Assembly (NCBI GenBank): GCA_025359585.1
Contig: JANYFX010000479.1
Span: forward strand, 1 to 20,917
Direction of reading: 5' to 3'
Length of the DNA stretch: 20,917 nt
Source of the DNA: Rhizobacter sp.
Lineage (GTDB): Bacteria; Pseudomonadota; Gammaproteobacteria; Burkholderiales; Burkholderiaceae_C
The translations under genes were made by a program, and so were the position numbers. Under the pieces are notes generated by a model. It ran no database searches, was not told the origin of the DNA, and was given only the letters and a program-made list of their open reading frames with translations. This document shows, piece after piece, positions 6,901 through 14,345 of the stretch; position 1 is the first letter of the stretch, and every line of letters begins with the position of its first letter.

Positions 6901-9469
6901 GATGAGCAAGTCGCTCGCCGCCGGCCTGTACCCCGACGCGACCGGCTCGCACCAGATCTTCGGCAACCAGCGCAAGGACCCGGAGAACGCGCTCGCGATG
7001 GCGCGTCCGCAGGCGGTCGTGGTGGCCGGGCTCGGCGAAGAAGGAAAGCTGCGCGCGAGCGAGCTCGTCTACACGGTGCGTCAGGCGGTGCTCGCGTATG
7101 CGCAGCGCGTGTCGGAACAGCAGGGCGGCGCGGCCTCGCAGTTCGAGCTCGCGGCCACGCTGCTCGGCAGCGGCGGCACGGGCATCAGCGCCGGCAGCGC
7201 TGCGCAGCTGATCGCACAAGGTGCGTTCGAAGCGAACCAGAAATTGCAGCAGGGCGGCTGGCCGCAGCTGAGCCGGCTGATCCTGGTCGAGTTCTACCTC
7301 GACCGTGCCAGCGACGCCTGGCGTTCGCTGCAGGTGCAGGCCATCGCCACGCCGAACCAGCTCGAACTCGTGGGCCTGGTTGCCTCTGGTGATGGTGCCT
7401 TGCGGCGCTCGCTCGATTCGAGCTACCGCGGCGCGGCCTACGACCTGATCAGCGCGCTCACCGGCCCGCGCGACAAGAACGACCAGCCGACGATCCAGTA
7501 CGTGCTCGACACGCGCCGCGCGCGCACCGAGGTGCGGGCCCAGCAGGCGCAGGGCACGCTGCTCAACGAGCTGGTGGCCAAGGCCTCGAACGACACCAAC
7601 CGCGACTCGCAGATCGGCCGCACGCTCTTCAAGCTGCTGGTGCCGGTGGAGATGGAGCCCTTCCTCGGCGGCACGACCGAGATGCTGATCGAGCTCGACA
7701 GCGGCTCGGCCGTGATCCCGTGGGAGCTGCTCGACACCGACGCACCGGCGCAAAGCGGCGGCGACCCGCGGCCCTGGGCGATCCGCAGCAAGCTGCTGCG
7801 CAAGCTGCGCACCGAAGACTTCCGCGCCCAGGTCTCCGACGCCAACGCCGACGACAGCGTGCTCGTGATCGGCGAGCCGCTGTGCGACCACAGCCTGTAC
7901 CCGCCGCTGCCCGGCGCGCGCGCCGAAGCGATCGCGGTCGTGACGCGCCTGACGAGCGCGGCCGACGGCATCCAGGCCGGCAAGCTGCGATCGCTCGTCA
8001 GCGGCGAAGACGATGCGCGCGCCGTCATCAACGCACTCTTCGAGCGGCCCTACCGCGTGGTGCACGTGGCCGGCCACGGCGCGCTCGGCGCGAAGGGCGG
8101 CGTGGTCTTGTCGGGCGACACCTTCCTCGGCGCGGCCGAGATCAAGGCGATGCGGGTCGTGCCCGAACTCGTGTTCCTGAACTGCTGCCACCTCGCCGGC
8201 CGCGACGCGTCGCTGACGCTGCAGCCCTACGACCGCGCGACCTTCGCGGCCAACATCGCGCAAGCGCTGATCGAGGTCGGCGTTCGCTGTGTGATCGCAG
8301 CAGGTTGGGCGGTCGAAGACGGCCCAGCCGAAAAGTTCGCGACCACCTTCTACTCGGTGCTGCTGCGTGGCGAACGTTTCATCGATGCCGTCGCCGCCGC
8401 GCGCGAAGCGGCGTGGCGCGAAAGCCCCGAGGGCAACACCTGGGCCGCCTACCAGTGTTACGGCGACCCGGGCTGGACCTGGAACCGCGGCGGCGCCGAC
8501 GCGCAGCGCGCCGCGCCGCCGGTGGGCGACGAGTTCATCGGCGTGTCGTCGCCGGTGGCACTCACGCTGGCGCTCGAAACGCTGGCGATCCGCAGCCGCT
8601 TCAGCAGCGTCAAGGCCGAAGTGCAGCGCGACAAGCTGCGCTTTCTCGAATCGAAGTTCGCGGGCGAATGGGGCGCGATGGGCGCGGTGGCCGAAGCTTT
8701 CGGCCTGGCTTACGCGCAAGCCAAGGACAGCAACAAGGCGATCGAGTGGTACCGCGTGGCCGTGAACTCGGCCGACGGCAGTGCGTCGTTTCGCGCTGCC
8801 GAACAACTCGGCAACGAGCTTGCACGCTGCGGTGAAAAAATCGCCGACGTGGTGGCCGCGCGCAAGATGATCGAAGAAGGCATCGCTCAGCTCGGCAAGC
8901 TGGTGGCGCTGCAGGCCACCGCCGAGCGCGAGAGCCTGCTCGGCTCGGCGTGGAAGCGGCTGGTATTGCTCGAAGCGCGCGCCGGCTTCGATGCCGCTTC
9001 GCTCAAGGCGCTCGAAAAGATGGTCGTTCACTACGCCAATGCGGAAACACTGGCGCGTGCCGCGCAGGCCGCCAACCTGTACTACCCGGCCAAGAACGGC
9101 ATCAGCGCCGAACTGAGGCTCGCGTTCCTGCAGAAGCGCGCGCCGCGCCTGAGCGAAGCGCGGCTGAGCGCGGTGCGTGATTCGCTCGAGAAGGCCGCGA
9201 CCGAACGGCCCGACTTCTGGTCGGTGGTCGGGCAGACCGAACTCGCGATGCTCGAAGCGCTGGCGCAAGGCCGCCTCGCCGGCTCCGGGCCGGGGTTGAT
9301 GGACGCTGCTCGCGAACTCAAGGCGCGGGTGCCCGCCACCTCGAGCTGGGACTCGGTCTACACCGAAGCGCGCTTCACGCTCGAGCCTTACCAGGCGGTG
9401 GCCAATGCGACCGAGCAGCGCGCCGCCGCCGAGATCCTGAAGGGCCTGAAAGTGCTGGCATCGACATGA
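3986..9469 (+). CDS. Giant dual alpha/beta-hydrolase plus CHAT (caspase-like) protease with TPR-like tail
   Basis: The protein has 1827 residues. Domain order as read: (1) N-terminal region 1-185 with repeated ATRG motifs. (2) Alpha/beta hydrolase, about 187-480, with LVHGTF (191-196) and nucleophile elbow HSRGG (Ser259). (3) A second, LCAT/lipase-like hydrolase, about 525-850, with VLPGILGSNL (528-537), YDWRRP, AHSMGG (Ser632) and GTPNGG (664-669). (4) A region of about 930-1085 with NGDLKFIHQPLMVGHYRS and AVVVAGLGEEG, of a kind I associate with CHAT and caspase proteins. (5) CHAT domain, about 1200-1500, with VVHVAGHG (His1364) and LVFLNCCH (Cys1401), the expected His/Cys dyad of clan CD peptidases. 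(6) TPR-like helices from about 1560. Start ATG 3986 has AGGAG six bases upstream. The protein likely senses a signal and cleaves a target and/or lipid; no signal peptide is visible, so it should be cytosolic. The stop overlaps the TIR gene start (ATGA). Confidence 0.93.
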   Translation: MATSAQDITFIVPGQTQMATTATRGSTKAAVRVGTQRSGGDAVRLSARPGDDVVVLTIANGPTLYLHPEDARDLMRAQSAGATRGAVNAASDNEVVVSPQLGWPGLEAGATRGATRGWMGQAVLSAFEVVTGLAKDPAKLAAAAVTKKVDGAVDAGVYELSADALEALKGSGRKRDAVPAAADGGALLVLVHGTFVETVSTFGKLWALHPQTVRELFTHYANRVYALDHPTMGASPITNALTLVRAMPAGARLHLVTHSRGGLVAEVLARACGGKPPTADELALFAGPERTQQRADLIALSKEAIAKGLKIERVVRVACPARGTLLASKRFDAYLSVLKWGLELGGIPVAPQLVDFLHEGARRRAKPDELPGIEAMMPESPLVKWLNGGSDTIPGELRVIAGDMEGDSIGSWVKTLLSDAFYWTDNDLVVQTRSMYGGAPRAATPGGAGASFLLDRGAKVSHFNYFANESTVKAITSALFDDAPADFATIGPLSWAGQDASGTRSARAIARSRGAAAGAAADRPAVFVLPGILGSNLKLDGKRIWLGFRFINGLKKLAWDPATAARIEPDGPIGLVYDDLIERLADTHEVIPFAYDWRRPVEDEARRLATAVDAALAARNVSQQPVRLIAHSMGGLVARTMRLEKPETWQRMMARDGGRLLMLGTPNGGSWAPMQTLSGDDNFGNALVAFGSLFDNGGTRKMMAAMPGFIQLQASLLDPNLGLDKATTWQKLADDDMAALRDRSIWHDEGAQRTIYEWGAPPQDVLDQAVKLRRRLDAQVETLGADAQKMLLVVGHAAFTPAGFTQTADGLEYLDTPDDGDGRVPLQSALLPGVRTWKVDAEHGKLPDEASAFAGYIELLTTGQTRLLDVFEPAASGTRGAGGASAVAAALVRSRPSRGLQSSSPPSSEAEVLGLARAGAESRRSRGKSTALRVSVLNGDLKFIHQPLMVGHYRSIALTGTEWVVDCLVGNAMSKSLAAGLYPDATGSHQIFGNQRKDPENALAMARPQAVVVAGLGEEGKLRASELVYTVRQAVLAYAQRVSEQQGGAASQFELAATLLGSGGTGISAGSAAQLIAQGAFEANQKLQQGGWPQLSRLILVEFYLDRASDAWRSLQVQAIATPNQLELVGLVASGDGALRRSLDSSYRGAAYDLISALTGPRDKNDQPTIQYVLDTRRARTEVRAQQAQGTLLNELVAKASNDTNRDSQIGRTLFKLLVPVEMEPFLGGTTEMLIELDSGSAVIPWELLDTDAPAQSGGDPRPWAIRSKLLRKLRTEDFRAQVSDANADDSVLVIGEPLCDHSLYPPLPGARAEAIAVVTRLTSAADGIQAGKLRSLVSGEDDARAVINALFERPYRVVHVAGHGALGAKGGVVLSGDTFLGAAEIKAMRVVPELVFLNCCHLAGRDASLTLQPYDRATFAANIAQALIEVGVRCVIAAGWAVEDGPAEKFATTFYSVLLRGERFIDAVAAAREAAWRESPEGNTWAAYQCYGDPGWTWNRGGADAQRAAPPVGDEFIGVSSPVALTLALETLAIRSRFSSVKAEVQRDKLRFLESKFAGEWGAMGAVAEAFGLAYAQAKDSNKAIEWYRVAVNSADGSASFRAAEQLGNELARCGEKIADVVAARKMIEEGIAQLGKLVALQATAERESLLGSAWKRLVLLEARAGFDAASLKALEKMVVHYANAETLARAAQAANLYYPAKNGISAELRLAFLQKRAPRLSEARLSAVRDSLEKAATERPDFWSVVGQTELAMLEALAQGRLAGSGPGLMDAARELKARVPATSSWDSVYTEARFTLEPYQAVANATEQRAAAEILKGLKVLAST

Positions 9470-11316
9470 ACCCGAGCGACGCCGTGGCGCCTGACGTTTT
9501 TGTCAGCTACGCGCGCAAGAACCGGCCGCTCGCCGAGCAGTTGGCTGAAGGCCTGAACGCGGGCGGCCTGCAGGTCTGGTGGGACAGCGACCTCGCGCCC
9601 GGCACCGAGTTCGCGGCCGTGATCGAGGCCAAGCTGCTCGGCGCGGCGGTGGTCATCGTGCTGTGGTCGGCCGACTCGGTGCGGTCGTCTTTCGTGCGCG
9701 ACGAATGCTCGCGTGCCCTCAAGCACGACAAGCTGCTGCCGGTGCGCATCGAAGACATCGAGCTGCCGCTCGGCTTCGGCCAGCTGCACACGCTTGACCT
9801 GCTCGACTGGGAAGGCGACGCCGACGACGAAGCCTTCGAAAAACTGCTGCTCGAAGTGCAGCGGCGCCGACAGCGCGGGCCGCAGGCCTTGCTGGCCGAG
9901 CCGCTGCGCCCGGGCCGCAAGTGGCCGCGCCGCTCGTCGCTGCTGGCGGGTGCTGCGCTGGCGCTGGTGGTTGCCGGCAGCGCGACCTGGTACGCGCGCG
10001 ACCGGGCCGACCAGGCAGCCGACGTGCTGGCCGGAGTGCAGCGCCGCGAAGAAGCCGACAAGCTCGAAGCCGACCGCCACTTTCGCGCCGGCCTCGACCT
10101 GCAATACGCCGACGTGCCGCAGCTCGAAAAAGCGCGCAACGAATACCTGAGCGCCATCGAGCGCCGGCCCGGGCACGCGCGAGCGCACTACTACCTCGGC
10201 CACGTGTATGCCCAGATGGGCAATCCCGCCGATGCGCTGGCGTCGTTCAAGCTCGCCCTGGCCGCCACCGAATCGCCGCTTGACCGCATCCAGCATGCCG
10301 ACGTCGACAAACAGCTGCTGGCGCTGGCCGTGGTCGACGGTGAAGAGGCGCCGGTCACACGCGCCGCAACGGCCCCGCAAGTGGCGCCACCGCCGTCCGC
10401 GATCGGCAGCGTGGGCAGCAGCGTGGTCGTGGCCGCGCGCGCGCCTGCGGCGAAAACGTCGCCCGCTCCCGTGAACCGTGACGGCATCGACCCGCAGATC
10501 GTGACGCGCTCGCTCAAGCCGAAGCCCGCGCCAGTGCCCGCGCCAGTGTCGATCGCGCGCGAACCGAACGTGACCAGCGCCGCCCCCGAGCCCCGCAGCC
10601 CGCCGCGCATCGAGCCGCCCGAGGCCAGCGTGGCCGCGCTGATGAAGAGCGTCGAAGGTTTGTTCGACGCCAACAAGGAAACCCGCATCACCGCCACCAC
10701 CAGCCTCGTGCTCGACCCGCTGGCCTTGTCCGACGCGGTTCCGTTCGCCGTCAACAAGGCGCTGCAGGTCTTGAAGGGCGAGGGCGGTGCGGCCGGCCTG
10801 AGTGCGAGCGCGTCTTCGGGCGTGGTGAACACGCTGGTGTTGCTGCAGAGCGCCTTGCCCGGCACGCTGCAGGTGAACCGCGTGGCGATCGAGCAGCTCG
10901 TCGACGCGGCCGCACCGCTCGGCGACTACACCGCGCAGCAGGCCGGCAAGGTGCGCGGCCTGCTCACGGCCGCGGCCGCGCGCCACCCGCTCGCCTACAT
11001 CCAGATCGCCAACGAAGGGCAGCGGCCGATCGCCGAGGCGCTGGCGCTCAAGATGCGCAGCTTCGGTTACGAAGCGCCCGGCATCGAGCTCGTCGCCGAC
11101 CGCGCGCCTGAAACGACGCAGGTTCGTGTGCAGGGCAAGAGCGACCGCAGTTACGCGCGCTGGGTCAGAAAGGCGGTGGCCGACGCTGTCGATGCGTCAC
11201 CCGCCGTCAGCGCGCTGCGCAACGCCAGGCCGGGTGTCGATACCTACGAGATCTGGTTCGGGCGCCAGTTGTGCGCGCCGGGCGGGCGGGTGCTGGCGGG
11301 CTGCAAGAAGGCTTGA
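9466..11316 (+). CDS. TIR-domain, single-pass membrane, TPR protein
   Basis: The protein has 616 residues. An N-terminal TIR domain spans about 10-140: DVFVSYARKN (10-19), LQVWWDSDLAPGTEF, VVIVLWSADSVRSSFVRDEC with Glu80 aligning to the catalytic glutamate of NAD-cleaving TIRs (compare WVHKE in SARM1), then LPVRIEDIELPLGF. A single transmembrane segment lies at about 157-177 (SLLAGAALALVVAGSATWY). TPR-like repeats lie at about 197-288 (ARAHYYLGHVYAQMGNPADA). A Pro/Ala-rich linker covers about 290-385. A C-terminal region contains a helical part (389-505) and a YIQIANEGQRPIAEALALK / PGIELVADRAPETTQVRV module (511-560) resembling LytR-C or caspase-associated folds. With the TIR inside, the TPR and C-terminal parts would be periplasmic and could sense the envelope. 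It is translationally coupled to the CHAT gene by ATGA. The likely role is an effector or signalling NADase. Confidence 0.92.
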   Translation: MNPSDAVAPDVFVSYARKNRPLAEQLAEGLNAGGLQVWWDSDLAPGTEFAAVIEAKLLGAAVVIVLWSADSVRSSFVRDECSRALKHDKLLPVRIEDIELPLGFGQLHTLDLLDWEGDADDEAFEKLLLEVQRRRQRGPQALLAEPLRPGRKWPRRSSLLAGAALALVVAGSATWYARDRADQAADVLAGVQRREEADKLEADRHFRAGLDLQYADVPQLEKARNEYLSAIERRPGHARAHYYLGHVYAQMGNPADALASFKLALAATESPLDRIQHADVDKQLLALAVVDGEEAPVTRAATAPQVAPPPSAIGSVGSSVVVAARAPAAKTSPAPVNRDGIDPQIVTRSLKPKPAPVPAPVSIAREPNVTSAAPEPRSPPRIEPPEASVAALMKSVEGLFDANKETRITATTSLVLDPLALSDAVPFAVNKALQVLKGEGGAAGLSASASSGVVNTLVLLQSALPGTLQVNRVAIEQLVDAAAPLGDYTAQQAGKVRGLLTAAAARHPLAYIQIANEGQRPIAEALALKMRSFGYEAPGIELVADRAPETTQVRVQGKSDRSYARWVRKAVADAVDASPAVSALRNARPGVDTYEIWFGRQLCAPGGRVLAGCKKA

Positions 11317-11328
11317 GGCGGCGTGCAG

Positions 11329-11979
11329 CTAACGCGCTGCTCCTGCGGCGTCACGCAAGGCCGCGCTGACCAGCGCGTCAGCCATCCACAGCACCACGAC
11401 CTCGACTTCCTTGTCGGTCGAGCCCCAGATGTCCTTGAGCACCATGTGGGGCTCGATGCCATAGATCACCGACAGCGCTTTTTTCAACCGTTCGAGTGCA
11501 CGCGGCTTGAGCCGGCCTTCGAAAGGCTCGACCGCGTGCGCAAGGATGCCGATGCGGTGGCCGCGCCGGTAAGGTGCTTCTTCGAGCAGGCCGGCACGCT
11601 CCAGCGCCCACTGTTCGAGCGAGAGCTGCACGGCGGCGCGCAGCTGGGGCTCGAAGGCCTTGAAGCTCGGGAAGGTGGTGCTGAACATCTCCATGACCCG
11701 CGCCGGCCCGTCGGATTTTTTCGAGCGCCACGCGCGCACCGGCGCGAGCGAGGTCTCGACCACGGCGGTGATCAACACGCTGCGGCTCGGGAAGTAGCGG
11801 TACGCGGTGGCGCGCGAGACTTGCGCGCGCACCGCCACTTCGGCGATCGACGGCACGTGGCCGTCGCGGATCAGCGCCATCGCGGTGCCCAGCAGCAGCG
11901 TGTGGGTTCGCGCCGCCGCGCCGCGCGCGGGTGGCTTGGGCGCACGGGTCGGATCGGGGCGGGTTTTTCCTGAGGGCAA
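11329..11979 (-). CDS. TetR/AcrR-family transcriptional regulator
   Basis: An N-terminal helix-turn-helix is visible: ALIRDGHVPSIAEVAVRAQVSRATAYRYFPSR, typical TetR DNA-binding helices. A helical ligand/dimer domain follows (VVETSLAPVRAWRSKK through VVLWMADALVSAAL). I chose TTG 11979 as start because GGAG lies six bases upstream and the product is then 216 residues, the usual TetR size. ATG 12027 lacks proper spacing, and ATG 12099 would put the dyad at 12035-12073 inside the gene. It is divergent from the Tm-1-like/PEP-hydrolase pair, which it probably represses through that dyad. It ends 12 bases from the stop of the TIR gene (convergent). Confidence 0.9.
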   Translation of the reverse strand: MPSGKTRPDPTRAPKPPARGAAARTHTLLLGTAMALIRDGHVPSIAEVAVRAQVSRATAYRYFPSRSVLITAVVETSLAPVRAWRSKKSDGPARVMEMFSTTFPSFKAFEPQLRAAVQLSLEQWALERAGLLEEAPYRRGHRIGILAHAVEPFEGRLKPRALERLKKALSVIYGIEPHMVLKDIWGSTDKEVEVVVLWMADALVSAALRDAAGAAR

Positions 11980-12034
11980 GTCGTTCTCCGGCGCTGCTGC
12001 AAGGCCTCGCCAAAGACTACCATCCATTCCTGAA

Positions 12035-12073
12035 AATGAGACGGCTGTCCAATTGTTGGCTGGGCGTCTCGTT
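12035..12073. promoter_or_regulatory. Candidate TetR operator, 39-bp imperfect dyad
   Basis: The outer arms AATGAGACG and CGTCTCGTT and the inner palindrome CCAA-TTG-TTGG share one axis at 12054. Comparing the two halves gives 13 of 19 paired positions. It sits between the proposed regulator start (11979) and the ATG of the Tm-1-like gene (12101), where it could control both directions. Confidence 0.6.
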
Positions 12074-12100
12074 GACGCACGAAAGAGCAGGAGGCCCACG

Positions 12101-13333
12101 ATGACACCCGCTCGCTCCAGCGAGGCCGCCTACATCGCCGGCACCTTCGACACCAAGGCGCGCGAGCTGATGTACCTGCGCGACTGCATCGCGCGCCTCG
12201 GTCTGCGCACGGTCACGGTCGATCTGTCGACGCGCGGCGAAAGATCGGCGGCCGACATCCAGCCGCGTGAGGTGGCGCGCCACCACCCCGGCGGTGAAAG
12301 CGCGGTGTTCACCGGCGACCGGGGCTCGGCTGTGTCGGCGATGGCGCTCGCGTTCGAGCGTTTTCTGCCCACGTGCGGCGATCTGGGCGGTGTCATCTCG
12401 GCCGGCGGCTCGGGTGCGACCGCGCTGGCCACACCGGCGATGCGCGCGCTGGTGGTCGGCGTGCCGAAGATGATGGTCAGCACCGTGGCCTCGGGCGACA
12501 CGCGGCCCTACGTCGGGCCGAGCGACATCTGCATGATGTATTCGGTGACCGACGTTCAGGGCATCAACCGCATCAGCGCGCGTGTGCTCGCCAACGCGGC
12601 GCATGCGCTGGCAGGCATGGTGATGCACCGCGCGGCCTTCGATGCCGAGACCCGCCCGGCCATCGGCCTGACGATGTTCGGCGTGACCACGGCCTGTGTG
12701 CAGGCGGTGACCGAGCTGCTCGGCGGCGGCTTCGACTGCCTCGTGTTTCACGCCACCGGCGTGGGCGGCCAGTCGATGGAAAAGCTCGCCGACTCCGGTT
12801 TGCTGGCGGGTGTGATCGACGTCACCACGACCGAGATCGCCGACGAGCTGATGGGCGGCGTGCTGTCGGCCGGGCCGACACGCCTGGACGCGATCGCCCG
12901 CAGTGGCGTGCCCTACGTGGGTTCGTGCGGTGCGCTCGACATGGTGAACTTCGGGGCCCTGGCCAGCTTGCCCGAAAGGTACAAGGACCGGCTGCTGCAC
13001 AAGCACAACGAACACGTGACGCTGATGCGCACCACGCCGCTCGAGAACATCACGATGGGCGAGTTCATCGCGGCCAAGCTGAACGCCATGCCCGGGCCGG
13101 TGCGCTTCCTGTTGCCCCGCGGCGGCGTGTCGGCCATCGACGCACCGGGCCAGTCGTTCTGGCTGCCCGAGGCCGACGCGGCGCTGTTCGCCGCGATCGA
13201 GAAAAACTTCGTCGCGACGCCCACCCACCGGCTGGTGTGGCGGCCCGAAAACATCAACGACCCGGCCTTAGCCGCGGCGCTGGTGGCGGCGTTTCGAGAG
13301 ATCTGCCCAGCGCTCGCCGCACCGGCGCGCTGA
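12101..13333 (+). CDS. Tm-1-like ATP-binding protein (UPF0261 family)
   Basis: The protein has 410 residues and is recognised by the family pattern: IAGTFDTKA near the N-terminus (12-20), GGVISAGGSGATALATPAMR (96-115), MMVSTVASGDTRPYVGPSD (124-142), MMYSVTDVQGINRIS, GVTTACV, FHATGVGGQSME, TTEIADELMGGVLSAGPTR, and HNEHVTLMRTT near the C-terminus. In tomato the homologous Tm-1 N-terminal domain binds a viral replication protein; the bacterial role is not established. Start ATG 12101 has AGGAGG six bases upstream. It is followed 23 bases later by the TIM-barrel gene; the two activities are fused in Tm-1-type eukaryotic proteins, as I recall. Probably controlled by the divergent TetR regulator. 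Confidence 0.93.
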   Translation: MTPARSSEAAYIAGTFDTKARELMYLRDCIARLGLRTVTVDLSTRGERSAADIQPREVARHHPGGESAVFTGDRGSAVSAMALAFERFLPTCGDLGGVISAGGSGATALATPAMRALVVGVPKMMVSTVASGDTRPYVGPSDICMMYSVTDVQGINRISARVLANAAHALAGMVMHRAAFDAETRPAIGLTMFGVTTACVQAVTELLGGGFDCLVFHATGVGGQSMEKLADSGLLAGVIDVTTTEIADELMGGVLSAGPTRLDAIARSGVPYVGSCGALDMVNFGALASLPERYKDRLLHKHNEHVTLMRTTPLENITMGEFIAAKLNAMPGPVRFLLPRGGVSAIDAPGQSFWLPEADAALFAAIEKNFVATPTHRLVWRPENINDPALAAALVAAFREICPALAAPAR

Positions 13334-13356
13334 CGCTTTCATTACAGGACCGACCC

Positions 13357-14193
13357 ATGCCCCGCATCGCCCGCAAAGACATCCTCGCCCGGTTCAACGC
13401 CATGGTCGCGCGGCGCGAGCCCATCGTCGGTGGCGGTGCCGGCACCGGCCTGTCGGCCAAGTGCGAAGAGGCCGGCGGCATCGACCTGATCGTGATCTAC
13501 AACTCCGGGCGTTTCCGCATGGCCGGGCGCGGCTCGATGGCCGGGCTGATGCCTGACGGCAACGCCAACGAGATCGTCTGCGAGATGGCGCACGAGGTCC
13601 TGCCCGTGGTGCGGCACACACCTGTGCTGGCGGGTGTGTGCGGCACCGACCCGTTCATGATCGCCGAGCCGTTCCTGCGCCGGCTCATCGATCTGGGCTT
13701 CTCGGGCGTTCAGAACTTTCCGACCGTCGGCCTGATCGACGGCACCTACCGCGCAAACCTCGAAGAAACCGGCATGAGCTACGCGCTCGAAGTGGAACTG
13801 ATCGCCAAGGCCCGCGCGCTCGACCTGCTGACCACGCCGTATGTGTTCAGCGAAGCCGACGCGAGCGCGATGGCCGCGGCCGGCGCCGACATCGTCGTCT
13901 GCCACATGGGCCTGACGACCGGCGGCTCGATCGGCGCCGAGACCGCGCTGAAACTCGACGCCTGCGTCGAGCCGATCAATCGCTGGGCCGCGGCCGCGCG
14001 GCAGGTCAACCCCGAGGTGATCGTGCTGTGCCACGGCGGGCCGATCGCGATGCCGGCCGACGCCGAATTCATTCTGAAACACTGCGCCGATTGCCACGGC
14101 TTCTATGGCGCGTCGAGCATGGAGCGGCTGCCGACCGAAGTGGCGCTGACCGAGACCACTCGGCAGTTCAAGCGGATCCGCCGGCAGGATTGA
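13357..14193 (+). CDS. Phosphoenolpyruvate hydrolase-family TIM-barrel protein
   Basis: The protein has 278 residues. Features include EPIVGGGAGTGLSAKCEEAG near the N-terminus, DLIVIYNSGRFRMAGRGS, VLAGVCGTDPF, GFSGVQNFPTVGLIDG, ADIVVCHMGLTTGGSIGAE and VIVLCHGGPIAMPADAEFIL. These resemble the PEP-hydrolase-like domain related to phosphonopyruvate hydrolase/PEP mutase enzymes, which commonly follows UPF0261 genes. Start ATG 13357 has a weak ACAGGA site. It forms a two-gene operon with the Tm-1-like gene. The substrate is not known from the sequence. Confidence 0.92.
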   Translation: MPRIARKDILARFNAMVARREPIVGGGAGTGLSAKCEEAGGIDLIVIYNSGRFRMAGRGSMAGLMPDGNANEIVCEMAHEVLPVVRHTPVLAGVCGTDPFMIAEPFLRRLIDLGFSGVQNFPTVGLIDGTYRANLEETGMSYALEVELIAKARALDLLTTPYVFSEADASAMAAAGADIVVCHMGLTTGGSIGAETALKLDACVEPINRWAAAARQVNPEVIVLCHGGPIAMPADAEFILKHCADCHGFYGASSMERLPTEVALTETTRQFKRIRRQD

Positions 14194-14290
14194 ACGGCGC
14201 TCACCGCGCGCGTAGGACGGCTACTACGGCAAAGGGCGGCGCAGTCCGGCGGCCGCCGTGCACGCGTCTTCCCATACTGGGCCCTAACAG

Positions 14291-14327
14291 CACAACGGGG
14301 GTCGGCAGCGACCTCGTTGTGCACAAC
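14291..14327. repeat. Nested hairpin and palindrome before the crystallin-like gene
   Basis: CACAAC (14291-14296), GTTGTG (14316-14321) and CACAAC (14322-14327) occur in the leader. The first two close a stem (CACAACG / CGTTGTG, then GGTC / GACC around a 6-base loop). The last two form the perfect palindrome GTTGTGCACAAC. The middle copy can pair with either side, so it could act as a switch, an operator, or a terminator for the upstream operon; no T tract follows. Confidence 0.5.
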
Positions 14328-14345
14328 CCATGACGGAAGACAAGC

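Noticed and set aside
3971..9268. A very long minus-strand open frame opposite the CHAT gene
   Set aside because: It is the antisense of the CHAT protein. Its product is low in recognisable motifs and rich in Arg, Gln and His as expected from a high-GC complement.
12027..12099. ATG starts at 12099 or 12027 for the TetR gene
   Set aside because: They add residues absent from the family and place or crowd the operator; TTG 11979 has a proper ribosome site.
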